Shown here in pieces: positions 54,798 through 62,986 of a stretch of DNA of 64,000 nt. A model generated the notes under the pieces. The model was not told the DNA's origin and ran no database searches. It worked only from the letters and a program-made list of their open reading frames with translations. The position numbers and the translations under genes were made by a program. Positions within the stretch are counted from its first letter, which is position 1. Each line of letters starts with the position of its first letter. The stretch lies in contig CANSLJ010000006.1 of NCBI GenBank assembly GCA_947647735.1, forward strand, positions 62,001 through 126,000, given 5' to 3'. Source of the DNA: an uncultured bacterium (GTDB lineage Bacteria; Bacillota; Clostridia; Lachnospirales; Lachnospiraceae).

Positions 54798-55342
54798 GCA
54801 GAGCGATTGGAATGATTGAATTTAAGACGGTTTCTTCCGGTGTGGTTGCTGCGGATAATATGGTAAAGACCTCCGATGTGGAGCTGATCGAAGCGGAAAC
54901 AGTCTGTCCCGGTAAGTATATAGCGATCATTGCGGGGGATCTGAGCGCTGTGGATGCGGCGGTGAAAAATGCGATCACCCAGAGCGGTGAGAATCTGATC
55001 GACAGTTTTGTGCTGGGAAACCCGCATGAATCCATTTTTCCTGCCATTTACGGCACAACGCATCTGGAGAAGGTGCGCGCACTCGGGATTCTGGAAACCT
55101 TTGATGCGGCGGCGATCATCCAGGCGGCGGATGTGGCTGCAAAGACGGCTATCGTGGATTTGATCGAACTGCGTATCGCGAAGGGGATGTGCGGAAAATC
55201 CTATATGTTTTTGACCGGTGAGGTGGCAGCGGTACAGGCGGCGATAGACAGAGCGATCGAGGAGGTCGGGCCGAAGGGGATGTATCTGGATTCTTCGGTT
55301 ATTGCGCAGCCGGATGAGCAGGTTTGCAAGTCGGTGCTGTAG
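54794..55342 (+). CDS. pduT: PduT-type tandem BMC shell protein with candidate iron-sulfur site
   Basis: 182 residues, two BMC domains (about 1-90 and 91-182) forming a trimer. C38 in AETVCPGK lies at the position where PduT of Salmonella binds a [4Fe-4S] cluster in its central pore. Overlapping the PduS gene by 4 nt (ATGA), it is well placed to relay electrons from PduS through the shell. Last gene of the operon; R1 copy 4 follows. Confidence 0.93.
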   Translation: MSRAIGMIEFKTVSSGVVAADNMVKTSDVELIEAETVCPGKYIAIIAGDLSAVDAAVKNAITQSGENLIDSFVLGNPHESIFPAIYGTTHLEKVRALGILETFDAAAIIQAADVAAKTAIVDLIELRIAKGMCGKSYMFLTGEVAAVQAAIDRAIEEVGPKGMYLDSSVIAQPDEQVCKSVL

Positions 55343-55357
55343 TATGATAAGCTGTGA

Positions 55358-55504
55358 GGGATGCCGACGGATAAATATATTCCTTCTGTGTCACGCTCTC
55401 GCTTCGTGAAAAACGCAGCGGATGCTAAGCTCGTGAGATACCTCGCTAAGCACCGGCGTTTTTCAAGAGGCACTGTCAGGAATATATTTATCCGTCGGCA
55501 TCCC
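55358..55504 (+). repeat. Palindromic covarying element R1, copy 4
   Basis: Perfect 27-bp inverted arms at 55358-55384 and 55478-55504. The core has GGATGCT paired with AGCACC where the other three copies have GGACACT paired with AGTGCC: two compensatory base-pair changes. The AG and A bulges are kept. It lies between the pduT and DeoR genes, with no T-run. Confidence 0.93.
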
Positions 55505-55560
55505 GCAAAGGGTATAGGTACGGAGCACCGATATTTTATATAAAAAGAGGGAGAGCCCAT

Positions 55561-56328
55561 ATGCTGGCACTGGAGAGACGGAATTTAATATTGGAGAAGC
55601 TGCAGGAAGAGAAGCGGGTGGTAGTTAGCGAGCTGAGCCAGTTGTATGGGGTTTCGGAGGAGACGATCCGGAGGGATCTGGATAAGCTGGATAAGGACGG
55701 GCTGGCGGTTAAAAGTTATGGCGGCGCGGTGATCAATGAGAATACGAGCATCGATATGCCGTTTAATGTCCGGAAGAAAAAGAATGTGGCAGGGAAGCAG
55801 AAGATTGCGGAGCTGATCGCGGAGATGATACAGGATGGCGATCACATTGCCATAGATGCCTCAACAACCAGTGTTTTTATTGCGAAGGCGATCAAGCAGA
55901 AGGAGCGGATCACGCTTGTGACGAATTCGATCGAGATCGTGATCGAGCTTGCGGATGTCAGCGACTGGGATATCATTTCTTCCGGCGGAAGATTGAAGGA
56001 GGGGTATCTTGCGCTGGTGGGACCGAAGGCGATAGAAGCGCTGGATACCTATAATGTGGAGATCGCGATCGTTTCTGGGAAGGGATTTGATCTGGAGCGG
56101 GGACTGACCGACAGCAATGAAGAGTTTGCCCAGCCGAAACGTATCATGATGAAGTCGGCAAAGCACAGGATCATTGCGGTGGATAAGACGAAGTTCGGAA
56201 AGATCGCATTTGCGCAGATCGCAGGCTTATCGGAGATGGATATCGTGGTGACAGATGAGAAGCCGGCGGACGAATGGCTGGAGAGATTTAAACAGATGGG
56301 AGTCCGGTGTTATTATCCGGGGAGGTAG
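55561..56328 (+). CDS. DeoR-family transcriptional regulator
   Basis: 255 residues. N-terminal winged helix (LEKLQEEKRVVVSELSQLYG, SEETIRRDLDKL) and a C-terminal sugar-phosphate sensor domain with AIDASTTSVFIAKAI and LVTNSIEIVIELA. Probably represses the microcompartment operons until rhamnulose-1-phosphate or a similar ester appears; the phased A-tract sites at both operon promoters are candidate targets. Convergent with the histidine kinase gene. Confidence 0.9.
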   Translation: MLALERRNLILEKLQEEKRVVVSELSQLYGVSEETIRRDLDKLDKDGLAVKSYGGAVINENTSIDMPFNVRKKKNVAGKQKIAELIAEMIQDGDHIAIDASTTSVFIAKAIKQKERITLVTNSIEIVIELADVSDWDIISSGGRLKEGYLALVGPKAIEALDTYNVEIAIVSGKGFDLERGLTDSNEEFAQPKRIMMKSAKHRIIAVDKTKFGKIAFAQIAGLSEMDIVVTDEKPADEWLERFKQMGVRCYYPGR

Positions 56329-56375
56329 ACCGGTATCTGTCGTATAAAAATTATATTAGAATGTTTATGAAAAGA

Positions 56376-56411
56376 GAGGCCCTGATATTTTCAGGACCTC
56401 CGTTTTATTTT
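56376..56411 (+). terminator. Terminator between the DeoR and histidine kinase genes
   Basis: GAGGCCCTGA pairs with TCAGGACCTC with one mismatch, loop TATTT, then CGTTTTATTTT. It overlaps the last codon of the histidine kinase gene on the opposite strand. Confidence 0.72.
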
Positions 56412-58114
56412 GTGATCTTTTTTATCGTTTCCAGCAGAAGGCTGAAATCCATCGGTTTCGGGAGATGGACGTCTATGCCGCTCTCCAGGGATCTGCGGCG
56501 GTCTTCAAACTGGATATTGGCAGACAGAGCGATGATGGGAATATGCGCCAGTGCGGGATCCGGAAGGCGGCGGATCGCAGAAGCAACCTCCCAGCCGTTC
56601 ATTCCCGGCATTTGAAGATCCATAAGGATCAGAGCGTAGTCATCGGGAGAAGCGGATTGTATTTTGTCAAAAGCAACCCTGCCTTCTTCCACGGCATCGA
56701 CAATAAATCCCTGTCGTTCCAGAAGTTCTGTCTCGATTTCCCTGTTAAGCTCATTGTCTTCCACCAACAGGATATGCAGAGGGGGAACAGCCGTTTCCTG
56801 CGCAGCCATATCCGGCAGAATCTGGAACGGAAGGGTTACGGTAAAGGTACTGCCCTCATTCACGGCAGACTTTACGGAGATCGATCCTCCCAGCAGATCG
56901 ACAATGCTCTTGACGATCGTCAGACCAAGCCCGAAACCCTGGACACCGCTGAAAGTAGATGTGTTTTCCCGGCTGAAAGGTTCAAAGATGCGGTATAAGA
57001 AGGACTTCTCTATTCCGATGCCGGTATCCCGTACCTCCAGACGATAGACAGAAAGGTTGTCCGGCAGAGCTCTTTCTTCTATCAAAGTGATCTCCACTGC
57101 GCCGCCGGGCCTTGTGTAGGTGAGGGCATTGTTGACAAGGTTGAGGATCATCTGTCTGAGCCTGTCCGGAACGGTATAGACATTTGGATGGATGATCTTT
57201 TCGAATGTCAGGGAAAATGAAAGTCCCTTTTCCTGAGCCTGCGGCCTCAGGAAATCGTAGATATCCTGAAGTGTTTCACACAGGTCGCATTCGTTTTCGG
57301 TGGAACTGACGGCACCGGACAGAGCAGAAATATCAAGAGCCTGAGTGATCATATTAAAAAGCTGATGGCTGGCGGCTTCGATCTGATTCAGATAGTCTGA
57401 AATGACATCCGGCTCATGAAGGCTCAGCTGTGCCAGTGTGGTGAAACCAAAGATCGCATTAAGAGGAGTACGCATTTCGTGGGATATCTGGGAAAGAAAA
57501 GCGTTTTTCGCTTTTACTGCCAGATCCGCTTTCTCAAGAGCATCCGTCAGTGCCTGCATCTGCTGCACCTGCTGCATTTGCAGTTCCAGCCTCTTATCGG
57601 AGGGATCGCCAAGAAAAACATAGAAGACATCTCCGGCAGAACCGCAATGGATGAGCTGGCCATAGTCATCCACCCAGTGGATCGATCCGTCCTTACGACG
57701 GATGCGGTATTCCACATAGTCAAAATTGTCCTGGTTTAAAAGAATCTGTCTGCGAATGGATTCCTCTACCATTTCCAGATCTTCGGGATAGACAATACCT
57801 TTAAAAGAGTTTCCGGTCAGTTCCCGAAATTCTCTCATGGTATCACACAGAAACATGCGCAGAGCCCAACGATTGGCATAGATAAGCTGTTCACTTTCGT
57901 CGGCATAATAGATAAAGAAACCGCCCGGGATCTTATCCGTGAAAGTAATAAATTCCATAGCGATCTGAAGTTCTCTTTTTTCCTCAGCAGAGAATTGTTC
58001 GGACGGCAGATTACCTTCAAAAAACTGATCTATATCCAAATGCTTTTTCTCGAGCATACGGGACAGATGCAGGATACGTTCCACAAAGCGTAATGTACCA
58101 TTTTGATTTTCCAT
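56405..58114 (-). CDS. Soluble hybrid histidine kinase (PAS-HisKA-HATPase-REC)
   Basis: 569 residues with no membrane segment. PAS-like domain (about 60-175, ending YVFLGDPSDKR), short coiled coil, phosphoacceptor H212 in QISHEMRTPLNA, HATPase with NLVNNALTYTRPGG and VQGFGLGLTIV, then a C-terminal receiver with D499 in LILMDLQMPGMNG. A cytoplasmic sensor of unknown signal. It is third of a reverse-strand run (AraC, HAD phosphatase, this gene; gap 34 bp) and has no separate response regulator here. Start at 58114 because AAGGA lies 6 nt upstream. Confidence 0.9.
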   Translation of the reverse strand: MENQNGTLRFVERILHLSRMLEKKHLDIDQFFEGNLPSEQFSAEEKRELQIAMEFITFTDKIPGGFFIYYADESEQLIYANRWALRMFLCDTMREFRELTGNSFKGIVYPEDLEMVEESIRRQILLNQDNFDYVEYRIRRKDGSIHWVDDYGQLIHCGSAGDVFYVFLGDPSDKRLELQMQQVQQMQALTDALEKADLAVKAKNAFLSQISHEMRTPLNAIFGFTTLAQLSLHEPDVISDYLNQIEAASHQLFNMITQALDISALSGAVSSTENECDLCETLQDIYDFLRPQAQEKGLSFSLTFEKIIHPNVYTVPDRLRQMILNLVNNALTYTRPGGAVEITLIEERALPDNLSVYRLEVRDTGIGIEKSFLYRIFEPFSRENTSTFSGVQGFGLGLTIVKSIVDLLGGSISVKSAVNEGSTFTVTLPFQILPDMAAQETAVPPLHILLVEDNELNREIETELLERQGFIVDAVEEGRVAFDKIQSASPDDYALILMDLQMPGMNGWEVASAIRRLPDPALAHIPIIALSANIQFEDRRRSLESGIDVHLPKPMDFSLLLETIKKITK

Positions 58115-58148
58115 AATATTTCCTTCTTTCATCTGCTCCTATTTTATG

Positions 58149-58937
58149 CTATATTGTACCTGAAATCAACATATTCTCAATAAATTCCATAACAGAAGGA
58201 GTAGTATGGCTGCATAATTCCCGGATGCCGGGGCGGGCGTTTTCCACAGCTACGCTGATGCCGCTGGCTTTAAACATCTCTATATCATTATAGTTGTCTC
58301 CGAAGGAAAGGATCTCTTCCCGGCGGATGCCGAGGTGTTCTGAAAGGGCCCTCATACCTACGCCCTTATGGGCATCAGGGAACAGAAAATCGAGCCACAA
58401 AGAGCCGGAGGTAACGACTTTTACAGTGGGCGGAAACTGGCTCTGCCAGTATGTCTGCCGGTCCCTGTCCTCTGTGCCTTCTTTTTCGAAAAGAGCCAGC
58501 TTGATGATCGGCTCTCCGATGTCTGTCAGGTCGGGAACGATCTTATATTGATTTTTCATCCCTTTGATATATTTTTCAAAAAGCGGCTCCTTAGGACGGA
58601 TATAACTGTGAAAGGCGCCGGAAACGAGAACTTCCGTGCCGGGCTCCTCCTCCAGCCGACGGATAATGGGAACCGCTGTTTCCAGAGGAATTTCCACTTT
58701 ATGCAAAATCTCTCCCTGATAGATGGTCAGAGCGCCGTTTTCGCAGATGTAGGCAATGTCGTCCTTTACCGGCTCAAAAAGCTGCCGGAGGTTGTGATAC
58801 TGTCTGCCGCTGGCGGCAGCGAAGATGATGCCTCGTTCTTTTAATTCTTTCACAATTTTCGGGAAGCCCTCCGGCAGGGCGGCCATATTGCCGGATACCA
58901 GAGTGCCGTCCAGATCACTGGCTATCAGTTTAATCAT
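58149..58937 (-). CDS. Cof-type HAD-family phosphatase
   Basis: 262 residues. Haloacid dehalogenase phosphatase: motif 1 ASDLDGTLVSGN, motif 3-4 region with SFGDNYNDIEMF. Likely hydrolyses sugar phosphates; substrate unknown. It overlaps the end of the AraC gene by 8 nt, so the two are co-expressed. Confidence 0.9.
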   Translation of the reverse strand: MIKLIASDLDGTLVSGNMAALPEGFPKIVKELKERGIIFAAASGRQYHNLRQLFEPVKDDIAYICENGALTIYQGEILHKVEIPLETAVPIIRRLEEEPGTEVLVSGAFHSYIRPKEPLFEKYIKGMKNQYKIVPDLTDIGEPIIKLALFEKEGTEDRDRQTYWQSQFPPTVKVVTSGSLWLDFLFPDAHKGVGMRALSEHLGIRREEILSFGDNYNDIEMFKASGISVAVENARPGIRELCSHTTPSVMEFIENMLISGTI

Positions 58938-59910
58938 ATTTTTTCTCCTTTTCCGCCAGGCGGTACATTCTCGGGGTCATATGGAAATGTTCCTTAAATA
59001 TCCGGTGAAAATAGCTGGTATTGTCATAGCCCGCCAGCAGAATGATCTTTTCCACCGGAAGTCTTGTTGTGGTGAGCAGAAAGGCGGCCTGATTTAAGCG
59101 CTTGATCTGCAGCAGATTCTTGAAAGTATGTCCGGCATGCTTTTTGATCAGTTTGCTGATATAGTAATCGGGCTGCCCTGTGAGGGCGGAAAGCTCCTCT
59201 AACGTGCCGGTTCTGTAGTTGTCTTCGATATATTTCAGTGCTGTAAAGATCAGATTCTGTTCATATTGAGCGGGATCATTTTTATTGATCTTGTCACTCT
59301 GGTTCTGAAGCAGGATAAATAGAAGGCCCATAGTCGTCTGGTTGATGTTTCGGGAATTTTTCTGCTTTGTGACAAGAGAATAGATCATATTTTCAATGAG
59401 ATTCTGGATCGGCAGCTCGTCCCGTACCTGAAAATGCAGATAATCCACCAGCCCGCTTTCCTCTTTCAGGGAACCGACAAGGAAATCATGGAGTATGCTT
59501 TCCTCCTCCATCATCAGAAAGGCCCTGTCGAAAAACTCCGGCAGGATCATAAAGTTGACAGCAATGTCATTTTTTCCCGCAGGAAGGATCTCCTGCGTTG
59601 CATTCTGGTTTAGAAAGAGCAGTTCGCCGGTCTCCAGCTTTACGGTATTATGTCCGTTGATGATATGGGTGGTGGAGCCGCTGCACATATAAATGATCTC
59701 CACGTAATTATGCCGGTGCATCGGAAAATGAATGAACCGGGTATGGGGGCGGATGTCGATCAGCTTTCCCTTCTCCAGCATCTTGCCGCTGTCTACAACA
59801 AAATCACGCTCAGAAGTATAGAGTTCCTTCTGAACGTCTTTGCTGCCGTCTAAGATTGCCTGTTCCTCCCTGGATACGGGTTTCAGTTTTTCCAACAAAT
59901 CAGCATTCAT
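58930..59910 (-). CDS. AraC-family regulator, probable rhamnose activator
   Basis: 326 residues. N-terminal cupin domain with HFPMHRHNYVEIIYMCSGST-like sensing segment and a C-terminal AraC helix-turn-helix pair (TLEELSALTGQPDYYISKLI; KIILLAGYDNTSYFHRIFKE). Divergent from rhaB-rhaA across a region with a 22-bp-spaced direct repeat, so it is probably the rhamnose-responsive activator of those genes. The start is uncertain; in-frame ATGs at 59922 and 59946 also lack a good ribosome site. Confidence 0.85.
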   Translation of the reverse strand: MNADLLEKLKPVSREEQAILDGSKDVQKELYTSERDFVVDSGKMLEKGKLIDIRPHTRFIHFPMHRHNYVEIIYMCSGSTTHIINGHNTVKLETGELLFLNQNATQEILPAGKNDIAVNFMILPEFFDRAFLMMEEESILHDFLVGSLKEESGLVDYLHFQVRDELPIQNLIENMIYSLVTKQKNSRNINQTTMGLLFILLQNQSDKINKNDPAQYEQNLIFTALKYIEDNYRTGTLEELSALTGQPDYYISKLIKKHAGHTFKNLLQIKRLNQAAFLLTTTRLPVEKIILLAGYDNTSYFHRIFKEHFHMTPRMYRLAEKEKKYD

Positions 59911-59941
59911 AAAAGGTATCATAGCATAAAACGGAGATGTA

Positions 59942-60006
59942 TGCAAATAAGGACGGTAAATTTTGCAAATAAAGTCCTGTTATAAAATTGCAGGATAAGC
60001 TATACT
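59942..60006 (+). promoter_or_regulatory. AraC-type operator and rhaB promoter
   Basis: TGCAAATAA occurs at 59942-59950 and 59964-59972, a direct repeat 22 bp apart, about two helix turns, as for AraC-family half-sites. TATACT at 60001-60006 with a poor -35 follows, so the promoter probably needs the activator. A smaller inverted pair TCCTG/CAGGA lies between. Confidence 0.6.
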
Positions 60007-60084
60007 GTAACATACAGGGGATCTGGAAGCGGCAGACAATTCAGGTCCGGGGTTACAGAAAAAAGAGAAGAAAGGGAAGAAACT

Positions 60085-61488
60085 ATGGGAAATTACTATC
60101 TTGCGGTGGATATCGGCGCATCCAGCGGACGGCATATATTAGGCTCCGTGGAAGATGGAAAGATCGTGCTGGAAGAGATTCACCGTTTTGAGAATGGTAT
60201 GGTAAAAAAGGACGGTCACAGATGCTGGGATACGGAGCATCTGTTCCGGGAGATCAAAGCCGGCATTAAGAAATGCAAAGAGATCGGAAAGATTCCGGTG
60301 AGCATGGGAATCGATACCTGGGCGGTGGATTATGTTCTGCTGGATGAAAATGATAAGGTACTCGGCAATACATACGGCTACCGTGATTCCCGCATGGACG
60401 GTATGGACGAGGAAGTATATAAGATCATTCCTGAAAAAGATTTATATGCGAGAACCGGCATTCAGAAGCAGATGTTTAATACGATCTATCAGTTGATGGC
60501 ACACAAAGTGCAGGAGCCGGAACTGCTCGCAAAGGCGAAAACGTTTCTGATGCTGCCGGATTATTTCCAGTTTTTACTGACGGGCAGTAAAGTTTCTGAA
60601 TATACAAACGCAACATCCGGACAGCTCGTAAGCCCGGAGACAAAGCAGTGGGATATGGAACTGATCGGGATGCTGGGATACCCGAAGGAGATGTTCCTGC
60701 CGTTGTCCATGCCGGGCACGGTGGTCGGAAAGTTCTCTGAGGAGGTGAAAAAGGAAGTGGGCTTCGGCTGTGAGGTAGTGCTTCCTGCAACCCATGATAC
60801 GGCTTCCGCGGTGATGGCAGTGCCGACACAGTCCGATGAGTGTCTGTATATCAGCTCCGGCACCTGGTCTTTGATGGGTGTGGAAAATAAGGAAGCTATC
60901 TGCAGCATGGAAAGTATGGAGAAGAACTTCACCAACGAGGGCGGGTATGAGTACCGTTTCCGCTATCTGAAAAATATCATGGGGCTCTGGATGATCCAGT
61001 CTGTGCGCCATGAGCTGGACGACAAATATTCCTTTGCGGAGCTCTGCGATATGGCGAAGGAGGTGAAGGATTTCCCCTCCAGAGTGGATGTGAACGACGA
61101 CTGCTTTATGGCGCCGGAGAGCATGATCGATGCGATCAAAGAATACTGCAGAAATACGAAGCAGCAGGTGCCTGAGAGCGTAGGAGAACTTTCGGCTGTG
61201 ATCTATCAGTCACTGGCGGAAAGCTATGCGGAGACTGTAAAAGAGATCGAAGCCCTGACAGGCGCGCATTATCCGGCGATCAATATCGTGGGCGGCGGTT
61301 CCAACGCAGTGTACTTGAATAATCTGACAGCGGAAAAATCCGGCAGAACGGTTTATGCAGGGCCTGGCGAGGGAACAGCGATCGGCAACCTGATGGCGCA
61401 GATGATCAAGGCCGGTGAGTTTGCCGGACTGAAAGAGGCAAGAGCGAGCGTATTTGAATCGTTCGGTGTGAAGACATATGAAGCTTAA
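60085..61488 (+). CDS. rhaB: Rhamnulokinase
   Basis: 467 residues, FGGY carbohydrate kinase phosphorylating L-rhamnulose to rhamnulose-1-phosphate. ATP-binding DIGASSGRHILG at the N-terminus, GIDTWAVDYVLLD, PATHDTASAVMAVP, SSGTWSLMGVE and NIVGGGSNAVYLNNLTA are RhaB-like. The substrate assignment rests on these and on rhaA directly downstream. AAGGGAAG precedes the ATG. Confidence 0.95.
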   Translation: MGNYYLAVDIGASSGRHILGSVEDGKIVLEEIHRFENGMVKKDGHRCWDTEHLFREIKAGIKKCKEIGKIPVSMGIDTWAVDYVLLDENDKVLGNTYGYRDSRMDGMDEEVYKIIPEKDLYARTGIQKQMFNTIYQLMAHKVQEPELLAKAKTFLMLPDYFQFLLTGSKVSEYTNATSGQLVSPETKQWDMELIGMLGYPKEMFLPLSMPGTVVGKFSEEVKKEVGFGCEVVLPATHDTASAVMAVPTQSDECLYISSGTWSLMGVENKEAICSMESMEKNFTNEGGYEYRFRYLKNIMGLWMIQSVRHELDDKYSFAELCDMAKEVKDFPSRVDVNDDCFMAPESMIDAIKEYCRNTKQQVPESVGELSAVIYQSLAESYAETVKEIEALTGAHYPAINIVGGGSNAVYLNNLTAEKSGRTVYAGPGEGTAIGNLMAQMIKAGEFAGLKEARASVFESFGVKTYEA

Positions 61489-61614
61489 AGCGGGGCATGA
61501 AGGCAGGAATGTCTCCTGCTGATATAATGCGCATTTATAAAGTAAAAGTACAATATCTGGCGTACTGCCAGTAAAAATAGTAAGTAAAATAATCCAAACA
61601 GGAGGAAACAACAA

Positions 61615-62871
61615 ATGGCAAAAAACTATGGAGCAGCCAAAGCCGCTTATGCGGCTTACGGCGTCGACACAGACAAGGCGATCGAAACATTAAAGAAGGT
61701 TCCGGTATCTCTGCACTGCTGGCAGGGGGATGATGTGATCGGATTCGACCACGACGGCCCGCTGACCGGCGGTATCCAGACAACAGGCAACTATCCCGGA
61801 AAAGCAAAAACACCGGAAGAGTTATTTGCAGATATGGATAAGGTACTTTCTCTCTGCCCCGGCGCAAAGAAGATCAATGTGCATGCCTGCTATGCGATCT
61901 TTGAGGAGGACGGTTTCGTGGACCGCGATAAGATTGAGCCGAGACATTTCAAGAAATGGGTAGAGTTCGCAAAAGAGAGAAATATGGGACTTGATTTCAA
62001 TCCGACATTCTTCTCCCATCCGAAGGTAAAAGACGGCCTGACACTCTCAAGCCCTGACGAAGAGACCAGAAATTTCTGGATCGAGCACGGCAAGGCATGT
62101 ATCCGTATTTCCCAGTATTTTGCGGAGGAGACGGGTATCCCCTGTGTTATGAACATCTGGACAGGCGATGGATTCAAGGATGTGCCGGCTGACAGAATGG
62201 GACCGAGAATGCGTTATAAAGAGTCCATCGAAGCGATCCTTTCCGAGCCCTACGATTTCAACAAGGTAAAACCCTGCGTGGAATCCAAGGTATTCGGTAT
62301 CGGCGTGGAGGCTTATACGGCAGGTTCCGCTGAGTTTGCGCTGAGCTTTGCTGCTGCACATAAAGAAAAATGTCTTCCTCTGATGGACAACGGCCATTAT
62401 CATCCGACGGAAGTGGTATCCGACAAGATTCCCGCACTGCTTTGCTTCTTCCCGGAGCTTGCGCTTCATGTGACAAGAGGCATCCGCTGGGACAGCGACC
62501 ATGTGGTTGTGCTGGATGACGAGACAAAGGAGATCGCAAAGGAGATCGTAAGAAACGATGCACTGGATCGTGTTTACATCGCGCTGGATTACTTTGATGC
62601 GGCGATCAACCGTGTCTCCGCATGGACAACCGGTTTCAGGAGCATGCAGAAGGCACTTCTGATCGCGCTGCTGACACCCAATGCTATGTTGAAAGAACTG
62701 CAGGATAAATCCCAGTTTACAAAGCTGATGGCTATGCATGAAGCAGTAAAATGTCTGCCTTTCGGAGAGGTATGGGAGCAGTACTGTGAGGAGTGCGGCG
62801 TAAAGGGCGAGAACGAATGGTTCGAGGAGATTGAGAAGTACGAGGCGGAAGTGCAGAGTAAGAGAGCATAA
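61615..62871 (+). CDS. rhaA: L-rhamnose isomerase
   Basis: 418 residues. Converts L-rhamnose to L-rhamnulose. LHCWQGDDVIGFDHDGPLTG, metal-binding NVHACYAIFEE, DFNPTFFSHP, LPLMDNGHYHPTEVV and WDSDHVVVL follow the RhaA family over its whole length. 126 bp after rhaB, with GGAGG before the ATG. A hairpin GCAGGA/TCCTGC lies in the gap. The ketose feeds RhaB, then the aldolase at 46860. Confidence 0.96.
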   Translation: MAKNYGAAKAAYAAYGVDTDKAIETLKKVPVSLHCWQGDDVIGFDHDGPLTGGIQTTGNYPGKAKTPEELFADMDKVLSLCPGAKKINVHACYAIFEEDGFVDRDKIEPRHFKKWVEFAKERNMGLDFNPTFFSHPKVKDGLTLSSPDEETRNFWIEHGKACIRISQYFAEETGIPCVMNIWTGDGFKDVPADRMGPRMRYKESIEAILSEPYDFNKVKPCVESKVFGIGVEAYTAGSAEFALSFAAAHKEKCLPLMDNGHYHPTEVVSDKIPALLCFFPELALHVTRGIRWDSDHVVVLDDETKEIAKEIVRNDALDRVYIALDYFDAAINRVSAWTTGFRSMQKALLIALLTPNAMLKELQDKSQFTKLMAMHEAVKCLPFGEVWEQYCEECGVKGENEWFEEIEKYEAEVQSKRA

Positions 62872-62895
62872 GAGAAGCTGAAGATAACGAAAAAA

Positions 62896-62922
62896 GGCCG
62901 CGGCAGAAGCTGCGGTCTTTTT
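62896..62922 (+). terminator. Intrinsic terminator after rhaA
   Basis: GGCCGCGGC pairs with GCTGCGGTC (two G-U pairs) around AGAA, followed by TTTTT. Confidence 0.85.
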
Positions 62923-62986
62923 CCTGTTATAAGCTGCCGGATAAACCGGTAGGCATGATCTGTGGCAATGTTTTATTTTTGGTGGA

